This document shows, in pieces, positions 25,462 to 34,275 of a stretch of DNA of 64,000 bases. The translations under genes were made by a program, and so were the position numbers. The notes under the pieces were generated by a model. The model was not told the DNA's origin. It saw only the letters and a program-made list of their open reading frames with translations, and searched no databases. How positions within the stretch are numbered: position 1 is the first letter of the stretch; each line of letters opens with the position of its first letter. Source of the stretch: Porticoccus sp. W117 (lineage in GTDB: Bacteria; Pseudomonadota; Gammaproteobacteria; Pseudomonadales; Porticoccaceae); NCBI RefSeq assembly GCF_030341905.1, contig NZ_JATAAF010000004.1, forward strand, positions 129,001-193,000, read 5' to 3'.

Positions 25462-26022
25462 ATGAGCGGCGATACCCGAGAAAAACTCAGCTCCACCACC
25501 ATATCACTGCACTGGATAGTGGCTCTGTTAATGATAGGCCTGCTGGCCACCGGAATTTATATGGAGCAGACGAGTGCTTATGGGCTTTATCCCTGGCACA
25601 AATCTTTCGGCGTCATTATCGCCGTGTTTGTGGTGGTGAGAATACTGTGGCGCATCAAGCAGGGTTGGCCGCAACACGTGGGCAATTACACGGCCATCGA
25701 AACCTTCCTGGCCAGTCTGGTGCACTGGCTGTTGATTATCGGTACTTTGGTGATGCCCATTTCCGGCTTTCTAATGTCCGCCATGGGCGGCCACGGCGTG
25801 GCGGTGTTTGGCTGGGAGCTGTTTCATCACAACCCGGACCCGGAAAACCCCGGCAAAGTGCTGCCCATCAATGCGGGTATTGCTGGCACTGCTCATTCAC
25901 TGCACTGGATAGCGGGTTACTGCATTATCGGCGCTCTGGTATTGCACGTGGTGGGCGCTATCAAACACCATGTGGTGGATAAGGATGGCACATTGCGGCG
26001 GATGTTGGGTAAGCGTGTGTAG
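25462..26022 (+). CDS. Cytochrome b561 family protein
   Basis: A 186-residue four-helix membrane haem protein of the bacterial cytochrome b561 (CybB) type, which passes electrons between quinols and a periplasmic acceptor such as superoxide. Haem ligands are likely the His residues in ISLHWIVALLM, YPWHKSFGVI, HSLHWIAGYC and LVLHVVGAIKHH. Two ATGs in frame lie at 25459 and 25462; the second has better spacing (six bases) from GGAG. It ends two bases before the convergent gene at 26025. Confidence 0.92.
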   Translation: MSGDTREKLSSTTISLHWIVALLMIGLLATGIYMEQTSAYGLYPWHKSFGVIIAVFVVVRILWRIKQGWPQHVGNYTAIETFLASLVHWLLIIGTLVMPISGFLMSAMGGHGVAVFGWELFHHNPDPENPGKVLPINAGIAGTAHSLHWIAGYCIIGALVLHVVGAIKHHVVDKDGTLRRMLGKRV

Positions 26023-26024
26023 TA

Positions 26025-26600
26025 TCAATCTGTCGGGTAGCGTTTTTCGGGTTTGGATGTCGGCTTTCCCTGTTCGGTAAAAAACGGATTCGGCTTCTGC
26101 CGCCCCAATATTTTGCCACACACCATCTGCCGCATAATGCGGCGAATCAGTTTGCCGGGGAATTTGGGGTGTACCACCGGCTGTGGTGGTGTGCCAATGG
26201 CGTGTTGGCCTTGAATATAAAAGCGCACTTCGCCCAGATTGGAACGATCCGTTTCGTTGGCAATAAAGCTGGTGACCATGCCCACCAGGGGCATGCCAGC
26301 GGCAAACGTGTTTGCCACAGGGGAATTGCAGCAGGCGGTGTGCCAGCGCAGCGGCCCTTTCTGGGTGAGCTTCAGACAGCGCAGCTGGTCGTGGCCCTGA
26401 TGAATCACCAGGTTGCAGGGCGGCAGCTGAAAAATAAATGAACCGCCGTTGTCATCCAATAGACTTTCCTGCCCCAGCTCCTTCATAAAACGCTGGCAAT
26501 CACTGCAATAACACACCAGGTGATTGCCGGTTTTGGCTGATACGTTACGGGCTGTGCCTTTGACTTCGCCGCACTGGCAGGAGAGGGAGAGTTCGCTCAT
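26025..26600 (-). CDS. GFA-like zinc protein (DUF6151 type)
   Basis: A 191-residue protein resembling glutathione-dependent formaldehyde-activating (GFA) fold proteins. It has Cys pairs in SCQCGEVKGTARN and YCSDCQRFM, and WHTACCNSPVANTF where the second zinc site of the family lies. It matches what I remember as DUF6151. The C-terminal 50 residues are basic (GKLIRRIMRQMVCGKILGRQ). No pathway context is given by the neighbours. It is convergent with the cytochrome b561 gene. Confidence 0.72.
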   Translation of the reverse strand: MSELSLSCQCGEVKGTARNVSAKTGNHLVCYCSDCQRFMKELGQESLLDDNGGSFIFQLPPCNLVIHQGHDQLRCLKLTQKGPLRWHTACCNSPVANTFAAGMPLVGMVTSFIANETDRSNLGEVRFYIQGQHAIGTPPQPVVHPKFPGKLIRRIMRQMVCGKILGRQKPNPFFTEQGKPTSKPEKRYPTD

Positions 26601-26660
26601 ATCGATTTGCCCAATTCAATAACCTGCTGTGAAATTGCTTGGTAACTTGGCGCACAGCAA

Positions 26661-26760
26661 GGATTAGCTATCACTTGCTGTGACACGCCGTAAACCCATC
26701 CATGGGGGCTCGAGGCCAGCTTCCCTGCTGGCCACGGTCACATCAAGTGATAGCCAATCC
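26661..26760. repeat. 100-bp palindromic repeat unit
   Basis: GGATTAGCTATCACTTG (26661-26677) is the inverted complement of 26744-26760 with one mismatch. Inside are TGTGACACGCCGTAAACCCA, CCATGGGGG and GGCCAGCTTCCCTGCTGGCC, which form secondary stems. It looks like a REP/BIME-style unit of a different family from the GTCATC type. Confidence 0.75.
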
Positions 26761-26791
26761 ATACATTTGGTTTTTCCAGCAGCGTTGCCGT

Positions 26792-27493
26792 TTAGTCCAC
26801 TTTTCGAAAGCGCAGTACTTCTTTGCCTTGCTGGTTGTAAAAGTAGAGTAGCAGACCTTCGCGCTTATAACTGGATGTGGCTTCCAGAGCATTGTAAAAA
26901 CTGTCGGCCAGTGTCATATCCGGGCACGCCATTTTGGTGCTGGCTGCAGGGCCAAAGGTGATTTTTTCGTCTGTCAGAGTTTCGATGCCGCCAAAGATTT
27001 GATTGCAGCTGTCGTTGCCACTAAAGCGTTTGTTGCCAATATCCAGTTCCAGTACGGGGTGCTGATTGATGGTGTTTTCAGAGGTGCTGATTTCCTCTCC
27101 ATTCAACGCTTGCAGCGCCCAGATGTCGGTCAGTTGGTTGCTGGCGTCGGCAATTTTTTGCAGCACTTCGACCAAGTGGTAAGTGCTGGATGAGGCATCT
27201 GCCTGTACGTCTTTCGGGGCCAGTTGGCGCTCTGTCACGGATAGCTGGTAGCGATAACCGGGCTCGAAGGTAAAGCCTTCAATTGTGCTGTAAAACAATT
27301 GCCATTCACTGTCTTGCGGCTCAGCCTTGCCTTTGTGTGTTTGCAGGCAATCCATCGGCGCCACACCCTGGCAGGGGGTGGTGTGACTGTTGACCCACAG
27401 GGTGTAACTTTGTTCGCTGTTTTGCTGGCTGCCACAGGCGGTGGCCAAAAGCGTAATCAGGGCGATACTCAGGATGGTGATGATGCGGTACAT
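26792..27493 (-). CDS. META/DUF4377 domain lipoprotein (HslJ-like)
   Basis: A 233-residue probable lipoprotein: signal peptide ending LLATAC, with the Cys at position 20. The segment about 28-110 (LWVNSHTTPCQGVAPMDCLQ, GFTFEPGYRYQLSVTERQL) fits DUF4377. The segment about 120-233 (WALQALNGEEIS, GNKRFSGNDSCNQIFGGIET, TKMACPDMTLADSFYNALE) is a META domain as in heat-shock protein HslJ. Such proteins sit in the envelope and are linked to stress or motility; function here is unknown. Confidence 0.87.
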   Translation of the reverse strand: MYRIITILSIALITLLATACGSQQNSEQSYTLWVNSHTTPCQGVAPMDCLQTHKGKAEPQDSEWQLFYSTIEGFTFEPGYRYQLSVTERQLAPKDVQADASSSTYHLVEVLQKIADASNQLTDIWALQALNGEEISTSENTINQHPVLELDIGNKRFSGNDSCNQIFGGIETLTDEKITFGPAASTKMACPDMTLADSFYNALEATSSYKREGLLLYFYNQQGKEVLRFRKVD

Positions 27494-27551
27494 GGTGCAG
27501 TCCTTGTGCTGAAAAATGATGGTAGAGAAAACTGTTGAGTTGGCGATTGGT

Positions 27552-29468
27552 TTACTCTGTCATTTCTTCCAACTCGGCCCAGCGTTCAATAGCGGCTTCC
27601 AGGTCTGCCTGGGTATTGGCCAAATCATTCAATACAGGTTGAGTGATATCGTGGGGCTGGTTGTAAAAGTCGGCGCTGGATGTTTGTTCGGTGAGTGCCT
27701 CTACCCGCGTTTCCAGTGCTTCGATTTTTTCCGGCAACTGATCTAACTCTAACTGGTATTTGTAAGACAGTTTTTTCTTTTTCGGGGCTTTATTAGAGGG
27801 TGCTTTTTCAGGGGCTGGTGCCGCTTTTGGGGCTAGCGCTGGCGCTGATTCAACAGCGGCCTTTTTGTTTAGAGAGGGCAGGGATTTGCCGCGCTTGCTC
27901 CAGTGTTGGTAGCCGCCCACGTATTCGTTAACGATGCCATTGCCTTCAAAAACCAGGCAGCTGGTAACCACGTTATCGAGAAATTCCCGGTCGTGGCTGA
28001 CCAGCAAAATGGTGCCGTCGAACTGCAGCAGAATTTCTTCCAGCAGTTCCAGAGTTTCCATATCCAGGTCGTTGGTGGGTTCGTCCAGCACCAATACATT
28101 GGCGGGTTTACTGAACAGGCGGGCGAGAATCAGCCGGTTTTGTTCGCCGCCTGACAGGGATTTTACCGGCTGGCGGCAGCGATCCGGGGTAAACAGAAAG
28201 TCCTGCAGATAGCTGATGACATGGCTGTCTTTGCCATTAATGGTGATAAATTCGCGGCCTTCTGCGAGATTGTCGATCACGGTTTTTTCGCCGTTCAGCT
28301 GATTGCGCAACTGGTCGAAATAGGCGATCTCCAGTTTGGTGCCGAGCTTTACTGAGCCTGTATCTGGCGTTTCTTCGCCCAGCAACATGCGTAGCAGCGT
28401 GGTTTTACCCATACCGTTGGCGCCGATAAAGCCGATGCGATCGCCACGCAAAATTTTCAGGGAAAAGTTATTGGCAATGGCCTGGCCATCGTAGCTTTTG
28501 CTCAGGCCCTTGGCTTCCGCCACCACTTTGCCGGATTGCCCAGCGCTCTCCATACCAAAGCTGGCGTTGCCTTGGCGATCTCGGCGTTCGGCCCGCTCAG
28601 TACGCATTTTTTCAAGGTCGCGCACCCGGCCTTCATTGCGGGTGCGGCGGGCTTTAATACCCTGGCGAATCCATACTTCTTCCTGGGCCAGTTTTTTGTC
28701 GAACAGCTCATTGGCTCGTTGTTCGGCGGCCAATTGCTGTTCCTGGAATTTCAAAAAGCCCTGGTAATCGCCTTCCCAGCAACGCAGTTGACCGCGGTCG
28801 ATTTCGATAATGGACGTGGCCATGCGCTGCAAAAAGGCGCGGTCGTGGGTAATCACCAACAGCGCGCCGCGAAAGCCTTCCAGCTGCTTTTCCAGCCACT
28901 GGATGGTGGGAATGTCCAGGTGGTTGGTGGGCTCATCCAGCAGCAAAATGTCCGGCTCGCTCACCAGCGCTCTTGCCAGTGCCACCCGGCGGCGCCAACC
29001 GCCGGAGAGTGCTTTCATGGGTGTATCTGCAGGCAACTCCAGGTTGCCGAGCACGGTGTCGATTCGCTGGCCAAACAGCCAGCCGTCCTGAGCTTCAATC
29101 TGCTCTTGCACCCGCGCCAGTTTTTTCAGGCTGGCTTCGTCGTGAGCATCACTGGAAAGGTGGTGAAACCTCGCCAGTAAATCCCCCAGCTCTGCTAGCC
29201 CGGACGCCACCACATCGTACACGGTGGCGCTGTCGGCGGCGGGCAGCTCCTGATTGAGGTAACTCACCACTGTGCCGGGCCGCAGCCACAGCTCGCCGCT
29301 GTCGGCGACAATCTGGCGATCCAGCAACTTCATAAAGGTGGATTTACCCGCGCCGTTGCGCCCCAAAATGCCGATGCGCTGGCCTTTGTGAATGGTCAGG
29401 TCAGCCTGATCCAGTAACACGTGGTTGCCAAAGGCGAGGGAGATATCGGTGAGTTGTAGCAGGGGCAT
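27552..29468 (-). CDS. uup: ABC-F family ATPase Uup
   Basis: A 638-residue ABC-F protein with two ATPase domains and no membrane part. Walker A motifs are GRNGAGKST (36-44) and GANGMGKTT; signature motifs are LSGGWRRRVALARAL and LSGGEQNRLILARL; Walker B is ILLLDEPTNHLD and VLVLDEPTNDLD. A C-terminal coiled-coil DNA-binding tail follows an Ala/Pro/Lys linker (about 540-638), which distinguishes Uup from EttA and YheS. ABC-F proteins act on ribosomes; Uup also influences precise excision of transposons. Length matches Escherichia coli Uup. Confidence 0.94.
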   Translation of the reverse strand: MPLLQLTDISLAFGNHVLLDQADLTIHKGQRIGILGRNGAGKSTFMKLLDRQIVADSGELWLRPGTVVSYLNQELPAADSATVYDVVASGLAELGDLLARFHHLSSDAHDEASLKKLARVQEQIEAQDGWLFGQRIDTVLGNLELPADTPMKALSGGWRRRVALARALVSEPDILLLDEPTNHLDIPTIQWLEKQLEGFRGALLVITHDRAFLQRMATSIIEIDRGQLRCWEGDYQGFLKFQEQQLAAEQRANELFDKKLAQEEVWIRQGIKARRTRNEGRVRDLEKMRTERAERRDRQGNASFGMESAGQSGKVVAEAKGLSKSYDGQAIANNFSLKILRGDRIGFIGANGMGKTTLLRMLLGEETPDTGSVKLGTKLEIAYFDQLRNQLNGEKTVIDNLAEGREFITINGKDSHVISYLQDFLFTPDRCRQPVKSLSGGEQNRLILARLFSKPANVLVLDEPTNDLDMETLELLEEILLQFDGTILLVSHDREFLDNVVTSCLVFEGNGIVNEYVGGYQHWSKRGKSLPSLNKKAAVESAPALAPKAAPAPEKAPSNKAPKKKKLSYKYQLELDQLPEKIEALETRVEALTEQTSSADFYNQPHDITQPVLNDLANTQADLEAAIERWAELEEMTE

Positions 29469-29602
29469 GGTGGTGGTCGATGCAGGTAATTGGGGCGGGC
29501 ATTATTTCATAAATCGGGCTATTTTGGCCTATTCTTAGTGTCAGTTATGCGAAGTTTTGGAGATGAGTAGGAAACGAGGTCTAGTTGATAGGAGAAACAA
29601 AA

Positions 29603-30964
29603 GTGCAGAAGATATTTGTTTTGTTATTTACAGTAGCTATTTCGCCTTGCTGGGGTGATTCAGTAGAGCTAAAGGGTGCCGATGGAAAGTATAAACACCA
29701 CGATATTAGAGTACGTACTGAGCTGCTAGAGATTGCCGAATCCCTAAGAAGAAATAGAATGTACGATAAAGCAGAGAAGTTGTACCGGCCTTTAATAAAA
29801 AATTGGCATTCTAAGGAATACACCGAATCATATTTTCAGGCGTGTAAAGGCTTATTCGGTTTGCTGGTTGACTCTAATCAGTTAGATAAATACGAACAAA
29901 AAACTGATATCTGTCCAAGTTCATTGATTCGTGATGAGTTCTTGACTTTAGCTTGGATTAACTCTGCAAAAGGTCGAGTAGCTCTTTCGGAATTTCTGAT
30001 CCCGAAATGGAATTCTGTCAGTGTGTTTGAGGACTTATCTGAGATTTGCCAAATTTATTCTGGTTCGCTTTTACGGACTGGTGAATCAGGCAATGATGAG
30101 GTGTTGGGGCTGTGCTCTAATGATGATCTAGTCAAAGGTGTCTTTTATGGCGCAAGATCAATGTCGGGAATTGATTATCTTAAGTCAGTAGAAAAATACG
30201 CTGTTAGAGTTAATCGTACAAAGGTAGTTTTTTTCGGAAAAGATAATTCTGCCGCTGACGCCTATTTGAAAAATATCAAAAAATGGAATGAAAGCAATCT
30301 TCTCAAGGAGAGAGATCAGGCATGCAGTGAGGCAGTAGTGGTGTATCTTGAGAACGATCAGGTGGATGATACTGTAGACACTTTGGAGTCACTAGGTTGT
30401 TCGAATGCGATTATTCGACGGGGATTTTTTCGATGGGCTGGTATGGGAGAGTGGCGGGGTGATGTTAAAGCATCGATAAAATCTTTCAATCGGATAATCG
30501 ATGATTGGAATCGGGGAGGAGATGTTGATGGCGTTCGTCTCGCATGCCAGAACTTATACTGGCTGCTAGTTCGCTCTGGTGATGAAGATGATTTGTTTAA
30601 GAAAAGCAACGCTTGTCCAGATTTAGGGTACAGTAAAAATGAGTGGTCTTTAACACAGATTCCAGTTGTTCATACCTATCTGTCTGCTACTCATGATGGT
30701 AGCTATCGCTTAGTGCGTGGTGCCCCTCACAAGGGAAAGAGAAAGAGGCTCAGAGGGCTCGTCTCTGTGGAATTTTCAATATCTCCCGAAGGTAAAGTGT
30801 TGAATCCAAAGGTTGTTTATGACTCTCCAAAAGAGCCAACAGAAGAACAGAAACGTATCGATAAAGCTTTTCTGTCGGTTATAAAGAAAATGCTTTATAT
30901 ACCTATGCTTTCTGATGGAGTACCTGTAGAAACCCCTAGAGTTATTGAAATGTTTAGGTTCTAA
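29603..30964 (+). CDS. Exported protein with TonB C-terminal-like domain
   Basis: A 453-residue protein of unknown function. GTG 29603 is chosen because GGAGAAAC is eight bases upstream and it gives a signal peptide (MQKIFVLLFTVAISPCWG). The middle is helical and TPR-like (LLEIAESLRRNRMYDKAEKL). The last about 100 residues (RGLVSVEFSISPEGKVLNPK, VVYDSP, IKKMLYIPMLSDGVPVETP) match the TonB C-terminal fold. The layout, signal peptide plus TPR plus TonB-C, is the same as in the genes at 55424, 58513 and 59811, though sequence similarity is low. The gene is much AT-richer than its neighbours, suggesting acquisition. Confidence 0.6.
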   Translation: MQKIFVLLFTVAISPCWGDSVELKGADGKYKHHDIRVRTELLEIAESLRRNRMYDKAEKLYRPLIKNWHSKEYTESYFQACKGLFGLLVDSNQLDKYEQKTDICPSSLIRDEFLTLAWINSAKGRVALSEFLIPKWNSVSVFEDLSEICQIYSGSLLRTGESGNDEVLGLCSNDDLVKGVFYGARSMSGIDYLKSVEKYAVRVNRTKVVFFGKDNSAADAYLKNIKKWNESNLLKERDQACSEAVVVYLENDQVDDTVDTLESLGCSNAIIRRGFFRWAGMGEWRGDVKASIKSFNRIIDDWNRGGDVDGVRLACQNLYWLLVRSGDEDDLFKKSNACPDLGYSKNEWSLTQIPVVHTYLSATHDGSYRLVRGAPHKGKRKRLRGLVSVEFSISPEGKVLNPKVVYDSPKEPTEEQKRIDKAFLSVIKKMLYIPMLSDGVPVETPRVIEMFRF

Positions 30965-30989
30965 GGTTCTTGTGAGGCTTAAGTTGCCG

Positions 30990-31697
30990 TTAAATTTTGG
31001 GAGTTCTTGCCACGCACCAAATATCCACCTGTTCAGCCCCTTCTTTGACTAACAACCCGGCAATAGCCCTGGCCGTACTGCCGGTAGTCATCACATCATC
31101 AATTAACGCAATGCGTTTCCCACTAACAGACTTTCTTATTTCAAACTGACCGTGCAAGTTCCGTTGCCGCTGCTTGCGGGGCAATGTGTGCTGTGTCTGA
31201 GTGTGATGGCGCTTGCGCAGATGACGGCAGCTGGCCGCGATACCGAGCTGGGTAGATAGCATGCGCGCCAGATCGTAGCTTTGGTTAAAACCCCTGGCCA
31301 ACTGCCCTCGCCAGTGCATGGGTACTGGCAGGAGTAGCTGGGGCAGGGGCGGTTCTGCATTTAGTTGCACCGCTTTGGCCAGTAAGTGCGCAAGGGTGCG
31401 CCCAGCCGCCAGGTTGGCGCTCTGCTTGTATTGAATGATCAACTGCTTTACTGGTGCTGTGTACTCAAAGGCAGCGATGCACTGACGCCAGGGTGGTGGC
31501 GAATGCAGACATTCACCGCAGATGCCCTGAGTGCCCAGCGGAAGTGAGCAGTGCTGGCAGTGGGTGTTAAGCCAAGGCAATTCCAGCTGGCAGGGGTGGC
31601 ACAGGGGCAGGGCGCTGGTTACCGGATATTGGCACAGCAGGCAGCGATTGGGGGTTGTACGCCGAAGGGTTTGTAAAACTTGGTGGAGGCCAAACAT
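30990..31697 (-). CDS. comF: ComF family phosphoribosyltransferase-like protein
   Basis: A 235-residue ComF/GntX family protein. N-terminal zinc-finger Cys pairs (RCLLCQ, CHPC, CQHC, CGEC at about 18-65) precede a type I phosphoribosyltransferase fold whose PRPP loop is VALIDDVMTTGSTARA-like (IALIDDVMTTGSTA at about 200-215). ComF takes part in DNA uptake and use. It is divergent from bioB, and its start lies four bases from a BirA-type operator, so it may share regulation. It is convergent with the gene at 29603. Confidence 0.92.
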   Translation of the reverse strand: MFGLHQVLQTLRRTTPNRCLLCQYPVTSALPLCHPCQLELPWLNTHCQHCSLPLGTQGICGECLHSPPPWRQCIAAFEYTAPVKQLIIQYKQSANLAAGRTLAHLLAKAVQLNAEPPLPQLLLPVPMHWRGQLARGFNQSYDLARMLSTQLGIAASCRHLRKRHHTQTQHTLPRKQRQRNLHGQFEIRKSVSGKRIALIDDVMTTGSTARAIAGLLVKEGAEQVDIWCVARTPKI

Positions 31698-31700
31698 CCG

Positions 31701-31733
31701 CTGTTAACCTTGTAGTGTCAGTTGGGTTAACAG
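31701..31733. promoter_or_regulatory. BirA (biotin repressor) operator
   Basis: CTGTTAACC (31701-31709), 15 bases, GGTTAACAG (31725-31733): a perfect 9-bp dyad with the half-site and spacing of the proteobacterial BirA operator (consensus close to TTGTTAACC-N15-GGTTAACAA). It lies 79 bases before the bioB ATG and overlaps the promoter region of divergent comF. It predicts biotin-dependent repression of the biotin genes. Confidence 0.88.
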
Positions 31734-31811
31734 ATAATTGCGCAATCTGTCGAAAACCCATTGCCGTCTGTAAATTGTTGCCTGCGGGCAACCATAACAC
31801 GAGATTGCCCT

Positions 31812-32870
31812 ATGAGTGCCAGCCACAACGCCAACATCCGCCATGACTGGAGCCGCGATCAGGTTCTTGGACTGTTCAAACTGCCTTTCAATGACTTGAT
31901 GTTCCAGGCCCAAGTGGTGCATCGCGCTCACTTTAACCCCAACGAAGTGCAACTCAGTACGCTGCTTTCTATCAAAACCGGGGCCTGTCCGGAAGATTGC
32001 AAATACTGCCCCCAGAGCGTGCGTTACGACACTGGTCTGGAGCGGGAAAAGCTGATGGAAGTTCAAAAGGTGGTGGAGCAGGCCAAGCTGGCTAAAGAGT
32101 CCGGCGCCTCTCGTTTCTGCATGGGGGCCGCCTGGCGCTCTCCCAAGGCCAAAGATCTGCGGGTGGTGACGGAGATGGTCAAAGGGGTAAAGGCGCTGGG
32201 TATGGAAACCTGCATGACGTTGGGTATGCTGACCGATGAGCAAGCCAAAGAACTGGTGGATGCTGGCCTCGATTACTACAACCACAACCTGGACACCTCG
32301 CCGGAATACTACGGCGACATAATCACAACCCGCACTTATCAGGATCGTCTGGACACCCTCGCCAATGTGCGTGACGCCGGTATGAAAGTGTGTGCTGGTG
32401 GTATCGTCGGTATGGGTGAAGGCCAGAAAGACCGCGCCGGGTTACTGATGCAACTGGCGAACCTGCCTCAGCACCCGGAGTCGGTGCCCATCAATATGCT
32501 GGTGAAAGTGGCCGGTACGCCGATGGAAAATGAGGAAGACCTGGACGATTTCGAGTTCCTGCGCACCATTGCCGTGGCCCGCATCATGATGCCCAAATCC
32601 CATGTGCGCTTGTCCGCCGGCCGGGAGGCCATGAACGAACAGATGCAGTCCCTGGCCTTTATGGCCGGTGCCAACTCCATCTTCTACTGCGACAAACTTC
32701 TCACCACCCCCAACCCCAAAGCCAATAAAGACATGGAGCTGTTCGATAAACTCGGTATCAAGCCCGAAGAGTACCGGGTAGAGCGCGACAACGAGCAAGA
32801 GGCCGCGCAGCTGCATCAGGCCATTACCGATGCGGAGAATGACAAGTTTTTCTACGATGCGGCGAAGTGA
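31812..32870 (+). CDS. bioB: Biotin synthase
   Basis: A 352-residue radical SAM enzyme that inserts sulfur into dethiobiotin, the last step of biotin synthesis. The radical SAM cluster ligands are C59, C63 and C66 ([14 protein letters not shown]). The second cluster region includes [21 protein letters not shown] and [17 protein letters not shown] 31812 gives the usual N-terminus; the open frame upstream starts at a TTG at 31761. It is first of the bioB-bioF-bioHC-bioD series and lies behind a BirA-type operator. Confidence 0.97.
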   Translation: MSASHNANIRHDWSRDQVLGLFKLPFNDLMFQAQVVHRAHFNPNEVQLSTLLSIKTGACPEDCKYCPQSVRYDTGLEREKLMEVQKVVEQAKLAKESGASRFCMGAAWRSPKAKDLRVVTEMVKGVKALGMETCMTLGMLTDEQAKELVDAGLDYYNHNLDTSPEYYGDIITTRTYQDRLDTLANVRDAGMKVCAGGIVGMGEGQKDRAGLLMQLANLPQHPESVPINMLVKVAGTPMENEEDLDDFEFLRTIAVARIMMPKSHVRLSAGREAMNEQMQSLAFMAGANSIFYCDKLLTTPNPKANKDMELFDKLGIKPEEYRVERDNEQEAAQLHQAITDAENDKFFYDAAK

Positions 32871-32879
32871 TTTGACGCC

Positions 32880-33040
32880 GCACGTCAGACGTCGCACGTC
32901 GCACGCTAAAACCACGCACTTCGTCATCCCCGCGAAAGCGGGGATCCATGGATCTGACGAAGTAGCTAGATGGATTCCCGCTTTCGCGGGAATGACGCAA
33001 ACTCCAAAACAAAGCGTGCGACGTGCGACGTCTGACGTGC
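32880..33040. repeat. Nested inverted repeats between bioB and bioF
   Basis: The outer pair is a perfect 28-bp inverted repeat of the GCACGTCAGACGTCGCACGT type (32880-32907 with 33013-33040). Inside is a GTCATCCCCGCGAAAGCGGG REP-like pair (32923-32949 with 32970-32996). Two repeat families are thus nested in one 161-bp palindrome within an operon. Confidence 0.9.
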
Positions 33041-33080
33041 GACCCTTTGTATATCGCTTCTCAACCTACAGCGCCTCCCT

Positions 33081-34274
33081 ATGTCGATAGACAGCGCCTT
33101 ACTCCCCGCCCTGCAACAACGCAAAGCGGCCCACCTTTACCGCCAGCGCTATCAGCTTGAATCCGCTGCCGGGCCGGAGGTGGTGGTGGATGGGAAAGCC
33201 TGTTTGGGTTTTTGCAGCAACGACTATCTTGGCTTGGCCAATCACCCGGAGGTGGTCGTTGCGCTGCAAAAAAGTGCTGCCGAGTCCGGCGTTGGCAGTG
33301 GTGCTTCTCACCTGATTTACGGTCACTCCCGCGAGCATCATGCCCTGGAAGAAGAACTCGCCGCCTTTACCGGGCGGCCCCGCGCGCTGCTGTTTTCCAC
33401 CGGCTATATGGCCAATATGGGCACTATCGCGGCGCTGGCTGATCGTGGCGATACGGTGCTGGAAGATCGCCTTAACCACGCATCCCTGTTGGATGGCGGT
33501 TTGTTGAGTCGCGCCGACTTTCAGCGCTATCGAGATAACCGTGACTTGGAAAAACGCCTGAGCAAAATACACAGCGGTCGCAAACTGGTGGTCACCGATG
33601 GTGTATTCAGCATGGATGGCAACCTGGCAGACGTGCCTGCGCTGGCGACCACTTGCCAGCAGCACGACGCCTGGCTGATGGTAGACGACGCCCACGGCTT
33701 TGGCGTACTGGGGCAAAACGGCGGCGGTTGTGCTGAGCACTTTGGCCTGAGCCCGGAACAGTTGCCCATTCTGGTGGGTACTCTGGGTAAAGGCTTCGGT
33801 ACCTTTGGCGCTTTTGTGGCGGGCAGCGAAGCGCTGATCGAAACATTAATCCAATTTGCTCGCCCCTATATTTTTACCACCGCATTGCCACCGGCCGTAG
33901 CGGCAGCCACACGCACCAGCTTGCGACTCCTGCAAACGGAGAACTGGCGCCGGGAAAAGCTGCAACAACTGATTACCCGTTTTCGCAGCGGCGCCCAACA
34001 GCTGGGCTTGCAGCTGGTGCATTCTCAAACCCCCATTCAGCCGGTGCTGCTTAACGACGATGCTCTCACTGTTCAAGTGGGGCAGCAATTGCGGGAAAAA
34101 GGTATTCTGGTGGGGGCTATTCGCCCACCCACTGTACCCAAAGGCACTGGTCGTTTGCGTATTACCTTGAGTGCTGAACACAACGAGCAGCAGGTAGATC
34201 GGCTGCTGCAAAACCTGGATGAAATCTTAAATACATCGTCATCGCGAGCGCAGCGTGGCGATCCAGGGACTTGA
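33081..34274 (+). CDS. bioF: 8-amino-7-oxononanoate synthase
   Basis: A 397-residue PLP enzyme that condenses pimeloyl-ACP with L-alanine. The PLP lysine is K237 in [15 protein letters not shown]. Other signatures are [37 protein letters not shown] and [11 protein letters not shown]. About 12 extra residues at the C-terminus ([14 protein letters not shown]) are encoded by a repeat-like sequence (CGTCATCGCGAGCGCAGCGT), so the original end has been replaced or extended by a repeat. It stops one base before the bioHC start. Confidence 0.96.
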   Translation: MSIDSALLPALQQRKAAHLYRQRYQLESAAGPEVVVDGKACLGFCSNDYLGLANHPEVVVALQKSAAESGVGSGASHLIYGHSREHHALEEELAAFTGRPRALLFSTGYMANMGTIAALADRGDTVLEDRLNHASLLDGGLLSRADFQRYRDNRDLEKRLSKIHSGRKLVVTDGVFSMDGNLADVPALATTCQQHDAWLMVDDAHGFGVLGQNGGGCAEHFGLSPEQLPILVGTLGKGFGTFGAFVAGSEALIETLIQFARPYIFTTALPPAVAAATRTSLRLLQTENWRREKLQQLITRFRSGAQQLGLQLVHSQTPIQPVLLNDDALTVQVGQQLREKGILVGAIRPPTVPKGTGRLRITLSAEHNEQQVDRLLQNLDEILNTSSSRAQRGDPGT

Positions 34275-34275
34275 T

